A stretch of 64,000 nt of DNA from Clostridiaceae bacterium (GCA_904501755.1 CAJGBV010000008.1:8046-72045), one strand, 5' to 3'. Shown: positions 17,437 through 25,282, counted from the stretch's first letter. Numbers and translations: made by a program. Notes: a model not told the origin generated them from the letters alone.

Positions 17437-18387
17437 ATGAGCGAAATTTTACGTTTGGCACCTGCCTTTAAGGATTATCTTTGGGGCGGTCAGATTTTAA
17501 GAAAAAAATACAACATTAGCGATATGGATAAGGTTGCTGAAAGTTGGGTATTTTCTACCCATAAGGACGGACAGAGCACCGTTGTAGGCGGCAGTCTTGA
17601 CGGAAAAACTCTTAGCGAGGCAGTCGCACTAATGGGAGAAAAAGCTCTGGGCAAAAAGGCGGCAGAATTTGAAATGTTCCCCCAGATGATAAAGATAATT
17701 GATGCCGAGCAGAGCCTTTCAATTCAGGTTCATCCCAGTGACGAATATGCCCTTGAAAATGAAGGTCAGTACGGAAAAACTGAAATGTGGTATATTCTTG
17801 GCGCAAAGGAAGGTGCCGGAATTTACTATGGTGTTAAAAAGGAAACCACCAAGCAGGAGTTAGAAGAAGCTATAAAAAACAATACTATTGAGGATGTACT
17901 GTGTTTTCAGCCCTGTAAGGCGGGAGAATGTTATTTTATACCCTCAGGCACCATTCACGCAATCGGTGCAGGACTTTTAATTGCAGAGGTTCAGCAGAAC
18001 TCAAACGTTACATACCGCGTATATGACTTTGGCAGAGTTGGTGTTGACGGCAAACCCAGAGAATTACATATAGAACAAGCTGTCAGGGTATCTAATCTTA
18101 CACCTATGAAAAAAGAACAGGATAAAATAGCAAAGGTTTTTGAAAACTGCCGCGAAACACTTCTATCCACCTGTCCATATTTCGAGGCTGTAAAAATAGA
18201 GGTGAACGGCGAATATGCCTTTACCCCACAGGATAGCTTTGTTTGTGTATTTATTATAGACGGTCAGGGTAATATAAACGGCGAACAATTTGCTCAGTAT
18301 GATACTTTCTTCGTTCCTGCAGATATGGGAAAGGTTACACTTAAAGGCAACTTTACCGCAATACTTTCTCATACGCCGGGAAATTAG
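17437..18387 (+). CDS. manA: Mannose-6-phosphate isomerase, class I
   Basis: 316 residues, the short Bacillus-type enzyme. Interconverts mannose 6-phosphate and fructose 6-phosphate using zinc. Landmarks: DYLWGG near the N-terminus, IKIIDAEQSLSIQVHPSDEYA (zinc His), GKTEMWYIL, and IPSGTIHAIG (zinc ligand region). SD TTAGGAG. The stop codon TAG is the first triplet of a heptamer repeat array. It stands alone, bounded by the phage cassette and the repeat array. Confidence 0.95.
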   Translation: MSEILRLAPAFKDYLWGGQILRKKYNISDMDKVAESWVFSTHKDGQSTVVGGSLDGKTLSEAVALMGEKALGKKAAEFEMFPQMIKIIDAEQSLSIQVHPSDEYALENEGQYGKTEMWYILGAKEGAGIYYGVKKETTKQELEEAIKNNTIEDVLCFQPCKAGECYFIPSGTIHAIGAGLLIAEVQQNSNVTYRVYDFGRVGVDGKPRELHIEQAVRVSNLTPMKKEQDKIAKVFENCRETLLSTCPYFEAVKIEVNGEYAFTPQDSFVCVFIIDGQGNINGEQFAQYDTFFVPADMGKVTLKGNFTAILSHTPGN

Positions 18388-18468
18388 GGGATAGGATTTA
18401 GGGACTAGGGTCTAGGGACTAGGGTCTAGGGACTAGGGACTAGGGTTTAGGGTCTAGGATTTAGGGAA
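18385..18468. repeat. Array of 12 TAGGGNN-type heptamers
   Basis: Twelve consecutive 7-base units in perfect register: TAGGGGA, TAGGATT, then TAGGGAC and TAGGGTC alternating with minor changes, ending TAGGATT, TAGGGAA. The first unit supplies the manA stop codon. Because 7 is not a multiple of 3, the TAG triplets fall in all three reading frames. Confidence 0.95.
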
Positions 18469-18500
18469 CAAGATTTGATTTTTATCCTCACGTATATAAA

Positions 18501-18534
18501 AAAACCTTCTCCTCTTTTCAGAGGGGAAGGTTTT
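18501..18534 (-). terminator. Terminator of the quinone oxidoreductase gene
   Basis: A 15-bp stem with one mismatch (AAAACCTTCTCCTCT paired with AGAGGGGAAGGTTTT). Read on the minus strand it is followed by a run of T residues. Confidence 0.85.
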
Positions 18535-18545
18535 CTTAGTATATT

Positions 18546-19529
18546 TTATTTTACCTGTAAAACCACTTTACCGCAGCTCTTATTTTCTGCAAGTAAAGCA
18601 TGGGCAGCTTCTGCCTCGGTAATAGGAAGAACAGTATCAATAGTGGGTTTTACCTCTCCTGTGCTAACCTTTGGCCAGACCTCTTTAACAAGACTTGCAA
18701 GTATCTGTGCCTTAACCTCAGGCTTACGGCTTCTCAGTGTACTGCCGATAATTCTTACATTTCTTACATAGATGTTTTTAAGGTCAATCTCTGTAAACTG
18801 ACCAGCAAGTGCCGCAATCATTATCCAGCGTGCACCGTGGGTTAAATAATGGATACATTTACCCATAATTTCTCCGCCAAGGCAGTCAATAGCCACATCC
18901 ACGCTGTGACCCTCACTAAGCTGATTTTTAAGCACCTCAACAATATCTTCGGTAAGGGTGTTAACAACAATATCAGCACCCAACTTTTCAACGGCACTAC
19001 GCTTTTCTTCATCAATAATGGTAGTAATTACCCTTACACCAAAGGCCTTTGCCATAGGAATTACAACACTTGCAAGACCGCTGGCACCTGCATTCATAAG
19101 CAATGTGTTGCCTTTTTCGATTTTACCTTCAATAAAAAGATTGAGATAAGCGGTTGCAAAGGCTTCGGGCATTGCCGCTGCCTCTATCATAGAGCAATTT
19201 TCAGGAATTGGCATAAGCATATCGTATTTAACAGCTACATACTCGGCATAACCGCCGCCACCAAGAAGCGCGCACACCTTATCATCGATTTTATAGTTTG
19301 ATTTTGCCTTAGCCTCTTCGCCCATTTCTGTTATTACGCCCGAAACCTCAAGACCCATCCATTCGGGACATCCGGGAGGAGGAGGATAATCTCCTGCTCT
19401 TTGCATAAGGTCGGCACGATTAAGTGCGGCATAGTGAATTTCCACAAGTACCTCTTCACTCTTTATAATGGGATTTTCCACTTCACTGAAGGAAAGCTCC
19501 TGATTTTTTCCTACTAATATTGCTTTCAT
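18546..19529 (-). CDS. Zinc-independent NAD(P)H:quinone oxidoreductase (MDR family)
   Basis: 327 residues, medium-chain dehydrogenase/reductase fold. N-terminal GroES-like domain with NRADLMQRAGDYPPPPG and GLEVSGVI, then a Rossmann domain with NAGASGLASVVIPMAKAFG and CLGGEIMGK. It lacks the MDR catalytic zinc Cys/His set, as in the QOR/PIG3 (TP53I3) subfamily. It probably reduces quinones or reactive enones using NADPH. Monocistronic, with its own terminator and a clean AAGGAG ribosome site. Confidence 0.88.
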   Translation of the reverse strand: MKAILVGKNQELSFSEVENPIIKSEEVLVEIHYAALNRADLMQRAGDYPPPPGCPEWMGLEVSGVITEMGEEAKAKSNYKIDDKVCALLGGGGYAEYVAVKYDMLMPIPENCSMIEAAAMPEAFATAYLNLFIEGKIEKGNTLLMNAGASGLASVVIPMAKAFGVRVITTIIDEEKRSAVEKLGADIVVNTLTEDIVEVLKNQLSEGHSVDVAIDCLGGEIMGKCIHYLTHGARWIMIAALAGQFTEIDLKNIYVRNVRIIGSTLRSRKPEVKAQILASLVKEVWPKVSTGEVKPTIDTVLPITEAEAAHALLAENKSCGKVVLQVK

Positions 19530-19559
19530 AATTTTTCTCCTTAAGTTGTTGAAAATACT

Positions 19560-19690
19560 GCGGTGCTGTATTTTTTATACCGCACCGAACAAAAATAGTG
19601 CTACGGTAAATTTGTTCGTAGTGCTGTTTTGCAGTGAGCGGTGCTGTATTTTTATACTGCCCCGAACAAAAAACAGTGCTACGGACAAAT
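19560..19690. repeat. Two diverged copies of a ~53-base direct repeat
   Basis: Copies at about 19560-19613 and 19639-19690. Each starts GCGGTGCTGTATTTTT, passes through ATAC(C/T)GC and CCGAACAAAAA, and ends in AGTGCTACGG. A shorter fragment, GTTCGTAGTGCTG, lies between them. They fill the gap between the aroD-like and quinone oxidoreductase genes. I recognise no known element. Confidence 0.8.
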
Positions 19691-19691
19691 T

Positions 19692-20453
19692 TTAGTTAAA
19701 CATTGCATCGCGTAAAGCTTTGGTGGCACGTAACTGTGGCTGTTCCTTACTGCTTACCGGCATATAGTGCTGAACAGTCAGGTACATACAACAGCCAAGG
19801 GCAGCGCCCATCTGACGAAGTAGCTTACAGTGTGGGCCATTAGCAAGGAAAAGGAATTTGCTCTTTAGCTCTCTGTTTAATCTGTCACAGATATTAATAT
19901 CGGTCATAAGCTGTTCGTGGGTTTGGGCGTGGGTAACGATTTTTACAACATCGGCACCTCTATCCTGTTGAGCAAAAGCAATTTTCATTATTTCCTCTTC
20001 ACTCAAAAAAGTTCCTACGTGGCTGGAGAAAAGCACCTCTCCGCCCATAGCGTGAATTTTTGCAGCTAATTCCTTTTGTTTTCTTACTGCCTCTTGGTCA
20101 TAGGTAAGCTCATACTGAGCCTTACAGAACATATCACCCATAATATCACAAAGGGTACCGCCTGCCTCAAGTCCCAAAAGAAGAAGCTGAGCACAGTCGT
20201 CGTCTGTATATCCTGTGCTGTTTGAATAGCGATAGCTGGTCATATAAATAGGCTTGTTTTCGCAGTACGAAAAGATTTTCTTTAAGGTTTCAAGGGTTCT
20301 GTCTTCTCTTCTCAGACATTCAAGCTGAACACCAAAAGCTTCGGCACCATCATAAGAAGCATTTACTATTTGACATATCGCTTCTTCTGCTGTGGTTGCC
20401 TGTATCATAGCACAAAGTAAAGGCTTTTGATAGGTCAAAAATGTAGGTTTCAT
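19692..20453 (-). CDS. Type I 3-dehydroquinase (AroD)-family protein
   Basis: 253 residues, TIM-barrel length expected for type I dehydroquinase. The family's Schiff-base lysine region is seen as GADVVKIVTHA, the catalytic histidine as SSHVGTF, and the acidic substrate-binding segment as DGAEAFGVQLE. Classical AroD dehydrates 3-dehydroquinate in the shikimate pathway. The basic Arg/Gln C-terminal substrate motif is less clear, so a divergent substrate is possible. Only 1 base separates it from the upstream SDR remnant, so the two form one transcript. Confidence 0.72.
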   Translation of the reverse strand: MKPTFLTYQKPLLCAMIQATTAEEAICQIVNASYDGAEAFGVQLECLRREDRTLETLKKIFSYCENKPIYMTSYRYSNSTGYTDDDCAQLLLLGLEAGGTLCDIMGDMFCKAQYELTYDQEAVRKQKELAAKIHAMGGEVLFSSHVGTFLSEEEIMKIAFAQQDRGADVVKIVTHAQTHEQLMTDINICDRLNRELKSKFLFLANGPHCKLLRQMGAALGCCMYLTVQHYMPVSSKEQPQLRATKALRDAMFN

Positions 20454-20454
20454 A

Positions 20455-20628
20455 TTATTGTCCTCCGTGTATTTTATCTCGCATAATATTTCTGCCGCCG
20501 TCAGCTAAAATATTTATACCATTTATAAAAGCCGCCTTATCACTTGCAAGATAAAGAATAAGGTCGACGATTTCCTGAGGGTCGGCAGCTCTGTCCATAA
20601 GGGTTTTACCTTTAAAATCGAAACTCAT
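20455..20628 (-). pseudogene. Internally deleted short-chain dehydrogenase (57-codon remnant)
   Basis: A short intact frame with ATG at 20628, an AGGTAGG ribosome site, and stop TAA 1 base before the aroD-like start. The protein joins an SDR-like N-terminus (MSFDFKGKTLM) directly to an SDR C-terminus (DPQEIVDLILYLASDK followed by AAFINGINILADGG). The whole Rossmann core, including the glycine-rich NAD site and the YxxxK catalytic pair, is missing; about 190 residues would be expected between the two parts. The frame and ribosome site survive, so the deletion may be recent or the leader may be kept for translational coupling. Confidence 0.78.
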
Positions 20629-20743
20629 AAAAAACCTACCTTTTACATTACTGATTTAAGTATAGTTTCTTTTTCTTCTCTTTTCAATAGCAAATACGAT
20701 ACATTTTTAACATTTTTGATACTATTGAAATAAAAAAATGCGC

Positions 20744-20767
20744 CGTCCTCAAAAGCAAGGACGGCTT
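20744..20767 (-). terminator. Terminator of the small membrane protein gene
   Basis: GCCGTCCT / AGGACGGC stem with an 8-base loop; on the minus strand it runs into a T-stretch. Confidence 0.85.
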
Positions 20768-20780
20768 ATTTTAATAGTTA

Positions 20781-20969
20781 TTATTCAGCAGCTTCCTGCT
20801 CTTCGTCGATTTCCTCTAATTCATCAGAATCGATAACAAGCTCTTTAATTTCCCCTGTAAGCTCTTTTCTTTTCTTAATAAGAGCAGCAACGCCAACAGC
20901 GGCGGCACCTACGATAACAGCGGTACCTGTAGCAATTAATATCTTTTGAGTAAGAGTTAATTCTTTCAT
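20781..20969 (-). CDS. Small single-span membrane protein of unknown function
   Basis: 62 residues: hydrophobic Ala/Val/Gly segment at about 9-30, a basic KKRKE stop-transfer and a very acidic tail (many Glu/Asp). ATG preceded by AGGAGG. It has its own terminator downstream. I recognise no family; the shape fits a small membrane-anchored acidic protein. Confidence 0.75.
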   Translation of the reverse strand: MKELTLTQKILIATGTAVIVGAAAVGVAALIKKRKELTGEIKELVIDSDELEEIDEEQEAAE

Positions 20970-21035
20970 AATTTATCCTCCTGAATTCATCTTTTATATA
21001 TTATACCATAATATAATAAAAAAATCAATAGCCCT

Positions 21036-21632
21036 CTATTTTTCGTTCTTAAGCCGTGACCAGAGGAAAATAATTATCTGTCCCGGTATACCCAGTAAGA
21101 ATACAAGCCACACATTTACAGAGCAAAGTAACAAGGTAAGATAAAGGCTTGCAAGCACACTCCACAAAAGAATCGAAATAATAAGGTAATTAATTCGCCT
21201 GTTTCCCCATATAGAATTAAATGTAAGAGCAACAATTGCAGAAGCGGGAACAGCATATAAAAAGACAAGCCAGTTCATTGAGCTTTTATGGAAAAGGTCA
21301 ATATTTACATATATAAACATTGCAACAAGCCAAACCAAAACAACCGCAATAGAGGTTATTATTTTTCGGTTAAACCTTTTATGTTTTTTTCGTTGATTTT
21401 TGGCTTTTTTGAATTCGGTATGCTCTGTAGTCAGAAGATAATCCACCGTAACAGAAAAGGTATCGGCGATTTGCTTTAAAGCAATTATATCGGGGATAGA
21501 TTCGCCGCGTTCCCATTTAGATACTGCCTTGTCGGTGTAATTAACTAAATTTGCCAGGTCACCCTGAGTCATTTTCTTTTCTTTTCTCAGTTCCTGAATG
21601 TTTGCTGCTATTATAGCTTTAATATCCTCCAA
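21036..21632 (-). CDS. XRE-family regulator with C-terminal membrane domain
   Basis: 198 residues. An N-terminal Cro/C1-type HTH (about 5-62: LRKEKKMTQGDLANLVNYTDKAVSKWERG) is followed by a basic linker and about four hydrophobic spans (about 85-190). Such membrane-tethered XRE regulators are common in clostridia. The start is TTG with a near-perfect AAAGGAGGTGG site 5 bases upstream. It is divergent from the E2-like gene across a region holding two promoters and a palindrome, suggesting it controls itself and that gene. Confidence 0.85.
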   Translation of the reverse strand: MEDIKAIIAANIQELRKEKKMTQGDLANLVNYTDKAVSKWERGESIPDIIALKQIADTFSVTVDYLLTTEHTEFKKAKNQRKKHKRFNRKIITSIAVVLVWLVAMFIYVNIDLFHKSSMNWLVFLYAVPASAIVALTFNSIWGNRRINYLIISILLWSVLASLYLTLLLCSVNVWLVFLLGIPGQIIIFLWSRLKNEK

Positions 21633-21661
21633 ACCGCCACCTCCTTTTTTATTGCCTATAA

Positions 21662-21690
21662 ATTATACCATTAATCTGTCCTTAAATCAA
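21662..21690 (-). promoter_or_regulatory. SigA-type promoter of the XRE regulator
   Basis: On the minus strand, TTGATT (21685-21690), 17-base spacer, TATAAT (21662-21667). Confidence 0.7.
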
Positions 21691-21708
21691 GATATTATTG
21701 TCTGTTTT

Positions 21709-21728
21709 GAGGTTGATTTTTCAACCTC
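21709..21728. promoter_or_regulatory. Operator-like palindrome between divergent promoters
   Basis: GAGGTTGA-TTTT-TCAACCTC: a perfect 8-bp inverted repeat with a 4-base centre, lying between the -35 boxes of the XRE and E2-like promoters. A natural candidate operator for the XRE protein; binding is inferred. Confidence 0.5.
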
Positions 21729-21742
21729 TCTCGACATTTTGT

Positions 21743-21771
21743 TTGACTTTATGACAAAAATATAGTATTCT
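21743..21771 (+). promoter_or_regulatory. SigA-type promoter of the E2-like gene
   Basis: TTGACT (21743-21748), 17-base spacer, TATTCT (21766-21771). The ATG with ribosome site AGGAGG follows about 35 bases on. Confidence 0.72.
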
Positions 21772-21806
21772 AAATATGAATTAACTATGAATATAGGAGG
21801 CTTTTT

Positions 21807-22667
21807 ATGAGAGCTGACGGAAAAATAGTAAAAAGTAACGATGCGGAATATGCAGTTGTTCCGCATATAATGGTTGAGAGAAACGATGCTCTTAATTTCA
21901 TTGAGATTGACATTCCTGCAGAACCGCTGCAAAAATATCTTAACGAAAAAAGAAAAGAAGGTATTGTGTTAAGTCACTTATCTCTCATTATTGCGGCTTA
22001 TGCCCGTATTGTAGGTGAATTCCCTCTGCTTAACCGTTTTATTGTAAACCGCAAGATTTATGCCAGAAACGAGTTAGCTGTATCTATGGTTGTGCTTAAA
22101 TCGGGTGCAGATAACGGCACAATGTCCAAAATTAAATTAGACCCTGCCGATACGGTTTTTGAGGTTAATGATAAAATCAACTATTATGTTGATACCAACC
22201 GTCAAGCCGGCGACAATAACAAAACCGATAAGCTTGTTTCCACTCTCCTTAGCATCCCCGGTCTTTTGAATATCGGTGTCCGCATTTTAAAATGGATGGA
22301 TAAACACGGCCTGCTACCATATTCCATAATTGATGCAAGTCCCTTCCATGCAAGTATGGGTATAACCAATCTTGCAAGTATCCGAACAAACCACATTTAT
22401 CACCATATATATAACTTCGGTACTACCAGCGTATTTCTTGCTATGGGTAATTCAAAAGAGGTTCCAAAGAGAAAACCAAACGGAGAAATTGAGTTTGAAA
22501 AATGTATCCCCTTCGGCTGTGTTATGGACGAAAGAATTTGTTCGGGTCTTTACTTTGCAAAGGCTTTCAGAAAGTTCAGAAAATATCTTGAAAATCCTGA
22601 GCTTTTGGAAGTAAAGCCGGAAAACGCTATAAAAGAAATCCCCTATAGACAGGACAAAAAACAATAA
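21807..22667 (+). CDS. E2/chloramphenicol-acetyltransferase-like fold protein
   Basis: 286 residues matching only the catalytic-domain fold of 2-oxoacid dehydrogenase E2 and CAT enzymes (LSHLSLIIAAYARIVGEFPLLN; final MDERICSGLYFAKAFRKFRKYLENPELL). No lipoyl or subunit-binding domain is present. In E2 the C-terminal motif is DHRxxDG with a catalytic His; here it reads DERICSG, so the His and second Asp are replaced. It may use another mechanism or be a non-catalytic relative. It is 1 base upstream of a SLOG-fold gene, so the two are co-transcribed. Confidence 0.7.
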   Translation: MRADGKIVKSNDAEYAVVPHIMVERNDALNFIEIDIPAEPLQKYLNEKRKEGIVLSHLSLIIAAYARIVGEFPLLNRFIVNRKIYARNELAVSMVVLKSGADNGTMSKIKLDPADTVFEVNDKINYYVDTNRQAGDNNKTDKLVSTLLSIPGLLNIGVRILKWMDKHGLLPYSIIDASPFHASMGITNLASIRTNHIYHHIYNFGTTSVFLAMGNSKEVPKRKPNGEIEFEKCIPFGCVMDERICSGLYFAKAFRKFRKYLENPELLEVKPENAIKEIPYRQDKKQ

Positions 22668-22668
22668 T

Positions 22669-23145
22669 ATGATAAACAAAGAGCGTACCTGTTGTTTTAC
22701 AGGACACAGAAAAATCCCCTTTAGTGAGCTTGACTGTATAAACCAAAATCTCGAGGCTACCCTTATTCGCCTTATTGAAAATGGAATTACCGATTTTTGT
22801 GCAGGAGGAGCCTTAGGCTTTGATACCCTTGCCGCAAAACAGGTATTAAACCTTAAAGAAAAATATCCCCATATTCAGCTAATTCTCATTCTGCCCTGTA
22901 TAAGTCAAAGCAATAGCTGGAATAATGAGGATAAAGCGGTTTATGAAGATATAAAGTCCAAAAGCGACAAAATCATTTATACAAGTGAGCATTATTTCAG
23001 AGGCTGTATGCAGGTGCGAAACCGCGCCCTTGTGGATAATAGCTCTGTGGCGGTATGTTATCTGAGTGAGAGCACCGGGGGTACGGCATATACTGTGAAA
23101 TATGCAGAGAAAAAAGGACTTACCGTCATCAATTTGGCTCAATAA
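22669..23145 (+). CDS. YpsA-like SLOG-fold protein (DUF1273 family)
   Basis: 158 residues. TCCFTGHRKIP start, GITDFCAGGALGFDTLAA nucleotide-binding region and RNRALVDNSSVAVCYLSESTGGTAYTVKYA end are the DUF1273/YpsA signature of the SLOG (Smf/DprA-LOG) superfamily, which binds nucleotide-derived ligands. YpsA in Bacillus affects cell division, but biochemical function is unsettled. It follows the E2-like gene by one base and converges on another SLOG protein (LOG family) across a bidirectional terminator. Confidence 0.88.
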   Translation: MINKERTCCFTGHRKIPFSELDCINQNLEATLIRLIENGITDFCAGGALGFDTLAAKQVLNLKEKYPHIQLILILPCISQSNSWNNEDKAVYEDIKSKSDKIIYTSEHYFRGCMQVRNRALVDNSSVAVCYLSESTGGTAYTVKYAEKKGLTVINLAQ

Positions 23146-23160
23146 ATTTAATATTATATT

Positions 23161-23191
23161 AAAAATGGCGGGAATTTCTCCCGCCATTTTT
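23161..23191. terminator. Bidirectional terminator between the two SLOG-family genes
   Basis: 13-bp perfect stem (AAAAATGGCGGGA and complement) with a 5-base loop and A/T tracts on both sides. Confidence 0.9.
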
Positions 23192-23248
23192 AAATATCTG
23201 ACAGCAGGGTTCTCTTCCCCCCTGCGCCGTTTCGCAAAATAAATGCTT

Positions 23249-23782
23249 TTATTTTTCTATAAATTCAAAAATTTCTTCAATATCGTCACTCACAAAAAGT
23301 CCTTTTAAAACGTCCTTTTTCATAAAGCCTTCTTCTGCCATAAACATAAGCATTTTTTCAAGATTGGTATAATATCCCTGAGAATTGAAAATCGCTATAG
23401 GCTTATTTATCTGAGCAAGGGAATTAAGGGTGAAAACCTCAAAGAATTCATCAAGTGTTCCTATACCACCGGGAAGCACTATAATTGCATCTGCCTTTTC
23501 ACAAAGAATTGCCTTTCTGCTTCGCATATCCTCGGTATAAATAAAGTCTGTACATTCCTCATACAGCACACCGTCGGGTTTAAAAAACTTAGGTGCAATT
23601 CCTATAATTTCACCATTTTGTTTTTTAGTGCCTCTTGCAACTGCACCCATAAGTCCGTTTTTACCGCCGCCGAAAATAAGGGTATTGCCTCGCTTTGCAA
23701 GTTCTTCGCCAAGCTTTTCACAGTCTTTTTTATATTCTTCTTTTATATCCTCACTTGCAGCGCCGTAAACAGTAATATTCAT
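23249..23782 (-). CDS. LOG-family phosphoribohydrolase (TIGR00730 type)
   Basis: 177 residues. LIFGGGKNGLMGAVA near the N-terminus and PGGIGTLDEFFEVFTL near the middle are the two defining LOG motifs (PGGxGTxxE). Plant and fungal LOG proteins release cytokinin bases from nucleoside monophosphates; bacterial members are nucleotide 5'-monophosphate nucleosidases. It starts 2 bases after the SGNH hydrolase gene, so dut-SGNH-LOG form one unit on the minus strand. Confidence 0.92.
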   Translation of the reverse strand: MNITVYGAASEDIKEEYKKDCEKLGEELAKRGNTLIFGGGKNGLMGAVARGTKKQNGEIIGIAPKFFKPDGVLYEECTDFIYTEDMRSRKAILCEKADAIIVLPGGIGTLDEFFEVFTLNSLAQINKPIAIFNSQGYYTNLEKMLMFMAEEGFMKKDVLKGLFVSDDIEEIFEFIEK

Positions 23783-23784
23783 TA

Positions 23785-24822
23785 TTATTCTCCCAATACC
23801 TTCTTAACAATTTTTCCGATTCCAAGTGCCATTTTGTAAAAGCCCAAGTCGTTAGGGTGACAGCCGTCACTGGTACAGCTTTCTTTAAACTCACCTTTAA
23901 ACAGATTGCAACCATTTACAAAATAAACGTTTTGGTCGCCCTCTTTTTTTGCTCGTCTTAGTGTATCCTTTATAATTTTAACTCCGCCCAGCACCCAATC
24001 ACTTCTTTGTAAAGTAGGAGCAGAAACCATAATAATAGGCAGGTGCGGATTCTTTTCTCTTACTGTTTTGTAAAAATTATAATGAGTTTTTTTGAGAAGC
24101 TCTAAGTCATACGCATTATGATGATAATCAAGAACAAATGCCGACATATCAAGGTCTTTTATATAGTCGGCTATGACCTGTTCGCCTTTAGCATTTCCCG
24201 AAAAACCGAGATTTATATGGTCAACACCTAATTTCTGAGCAATCATAGCACAGTAGGTATTGCCGGGACGACTTGCCGCCGCACCGTGTGTAATGGAAGA
24301 ACCATAAAAAACCACAGGCTTTCCGCCATATTTATAGGCAGGAGCCTCTTCAACAACACTGCCCTCTTTAATACCGATATAAAGACTTTCGGTGTGTGAC
24401 CAAAGAGGGAGATTAATGGTGTAACAGTTTTTGCCCGATGATACTACCAACAGACTTTCATAACCTATATCCAAACAGTTCTCAGGAGGTCTGAATGCCC
24501 CTGCAAAAACCTCACTGCCGTCCTCGTTTCGCTTATATAAATCAAAGCCACCGATTGCAGATGGCGCCATTACGGTAGGAGTACCTCTGTTGGAAAGGGT
24601 ACATCTAATTGCAACAATGGGTGAATCTGTAACAAAACGCACCCTTACACCTGTAGAATTATCGCGAAAACTTGTAAGTATGGGAAAATCCTCGGGCAGT
24701 CTATCAAAGTTATGATGAGCTCCGTGCACCGAAAATGGTTTTTCAAGAGGGTTATACCAAACTATATCCTGTCGGTTAAGTTTGCCCGGAACCTCCATAT
24801 TTTTATCAACTATTTTTGACAT
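23785..24822 (-). CDS. SGNH/GDSL-type esterase with N-terminal beta domain
   Basis: 345 residues. An N-terminal beta-sandwich of the SGNH_hydro_N type (about 1-155) precedes an SGNH hydrolase domain with catalytic Ser in VVFYGSSITHG, oxyanion Gly/Asn in LGFSGNA, and Asp-x-x-His in DGCHPND. It lacks a signal peptide, so it is probably cytoplasmic, deacylating or deacetylating a carbohydrate or glycoside. Its start overlaps the dut stop (TAATG). Confidence 0.88.
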   Translation of the reverse strand: MSKIVDKNMEVPGKLNRQDIVWYNPLEKPFSVHGAHHNFDRLPEDFPILTSFRDNSTGVRVRFVTDSPIVAIRCTLSNRGTPTVMAPSAIGGFDLYKRNEDGSEVFAGAFRPPENCLDIGYESLLVVSSGKNCYTINLPLWSHTESLYIGIKEGSVVEEAPAYKYGGKPVVFYGSSITHGAAASRPGNTYCAMIAQKLGVDHINLGFSGNAKGEQVIADYIKDLDMSAFVLDYHHNAYDLELLKKTHYNFYKTVREKNPHLPIIMVSAPTLQRSDWVLGGVKIIKDTLRRAKKEGDQNVYFVNGCNLFKGEFKESCTSDGCHPNDLGFYKMALGIGKIVKKVLGE

Positions 24823-25262
24823 TACTGTTTACCTGTAGAGCCAAAGCCCCCTGCTCCTCGTTTAGTTTCATCAAGCTCGTCTGCCTCTACAAATTCAGCA
24901 GATAAAAATGGCATTATAACAAGCTGAGCAATTCTGTCGCCATTGCTTACAGTTCGTACTGTTTCGCTGTCGTTATGCAGAGCTACAATATATTCTCCTC
25001 TGTAATCCGAATCGGCAACACCTACACAGTTTGCAGGACGAAGTCCCTCTTTAGCGGCTAAACCACTTCTGGCAAAAATAGCTCCGAAATAGCCCTCAGG
25101 CACTGCAATGCTTAGCCCTGTTCCGATTTTTACTGTGGTGTGAGGTGCAATTTCAACACTGTCGCTATCTATACAGGCATAAAGGTCATAACCTGCTGCA
25201 CAAGCACTTCCGCGACTGGGCATAACAGCATTTTCATTAAGCTTTTTAATTTTAATTTCCAT
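24822..25262 (-). CDS. dut: dUTP diphosphatase
   Basis: 146 residues from the ATG at 25262 (AGGAGGAT ribosome site); the longer frame begins inside the ribosome site. All five trimeric dUTPase motifs can be followed: AAGYDLYA, ARSGLAAKEG, NCVGVADSDYRGEY, GDRIAQLVI, and C-terminal RGAGGFGSTG. Removes dUTP and makes dUMP for thymidylate synthesis. It lies downstream of the anaerobic ribonucleotide reductase genes, a shared dNTP-supply neighbourhood. Confidence 0.95.
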   Translation of the reverse strand: MEIKIKKLNENAVMPSRGSACAAGYDLYACIDSDSVEIAPHTTVKIGTGLSIAVPEGYFGAIFARSGLAAKEGLRPANCVGVADSDYRGEYIVALHNDSETVRTVSNGDRIAQLVIMPFLSAEFVEADELDETKRGAGGFGSTGKQ

Positions 25263-25282
25263 TTTTATCCTCCTATACATTA

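Noticed and set aside
18385..18468. Possible CRISPR array at the manA 3' end
   Set aside because: The units are 7 bases long and contiguous with no spacers, and no cas gene is nearby; it is a heptamer tandem array.
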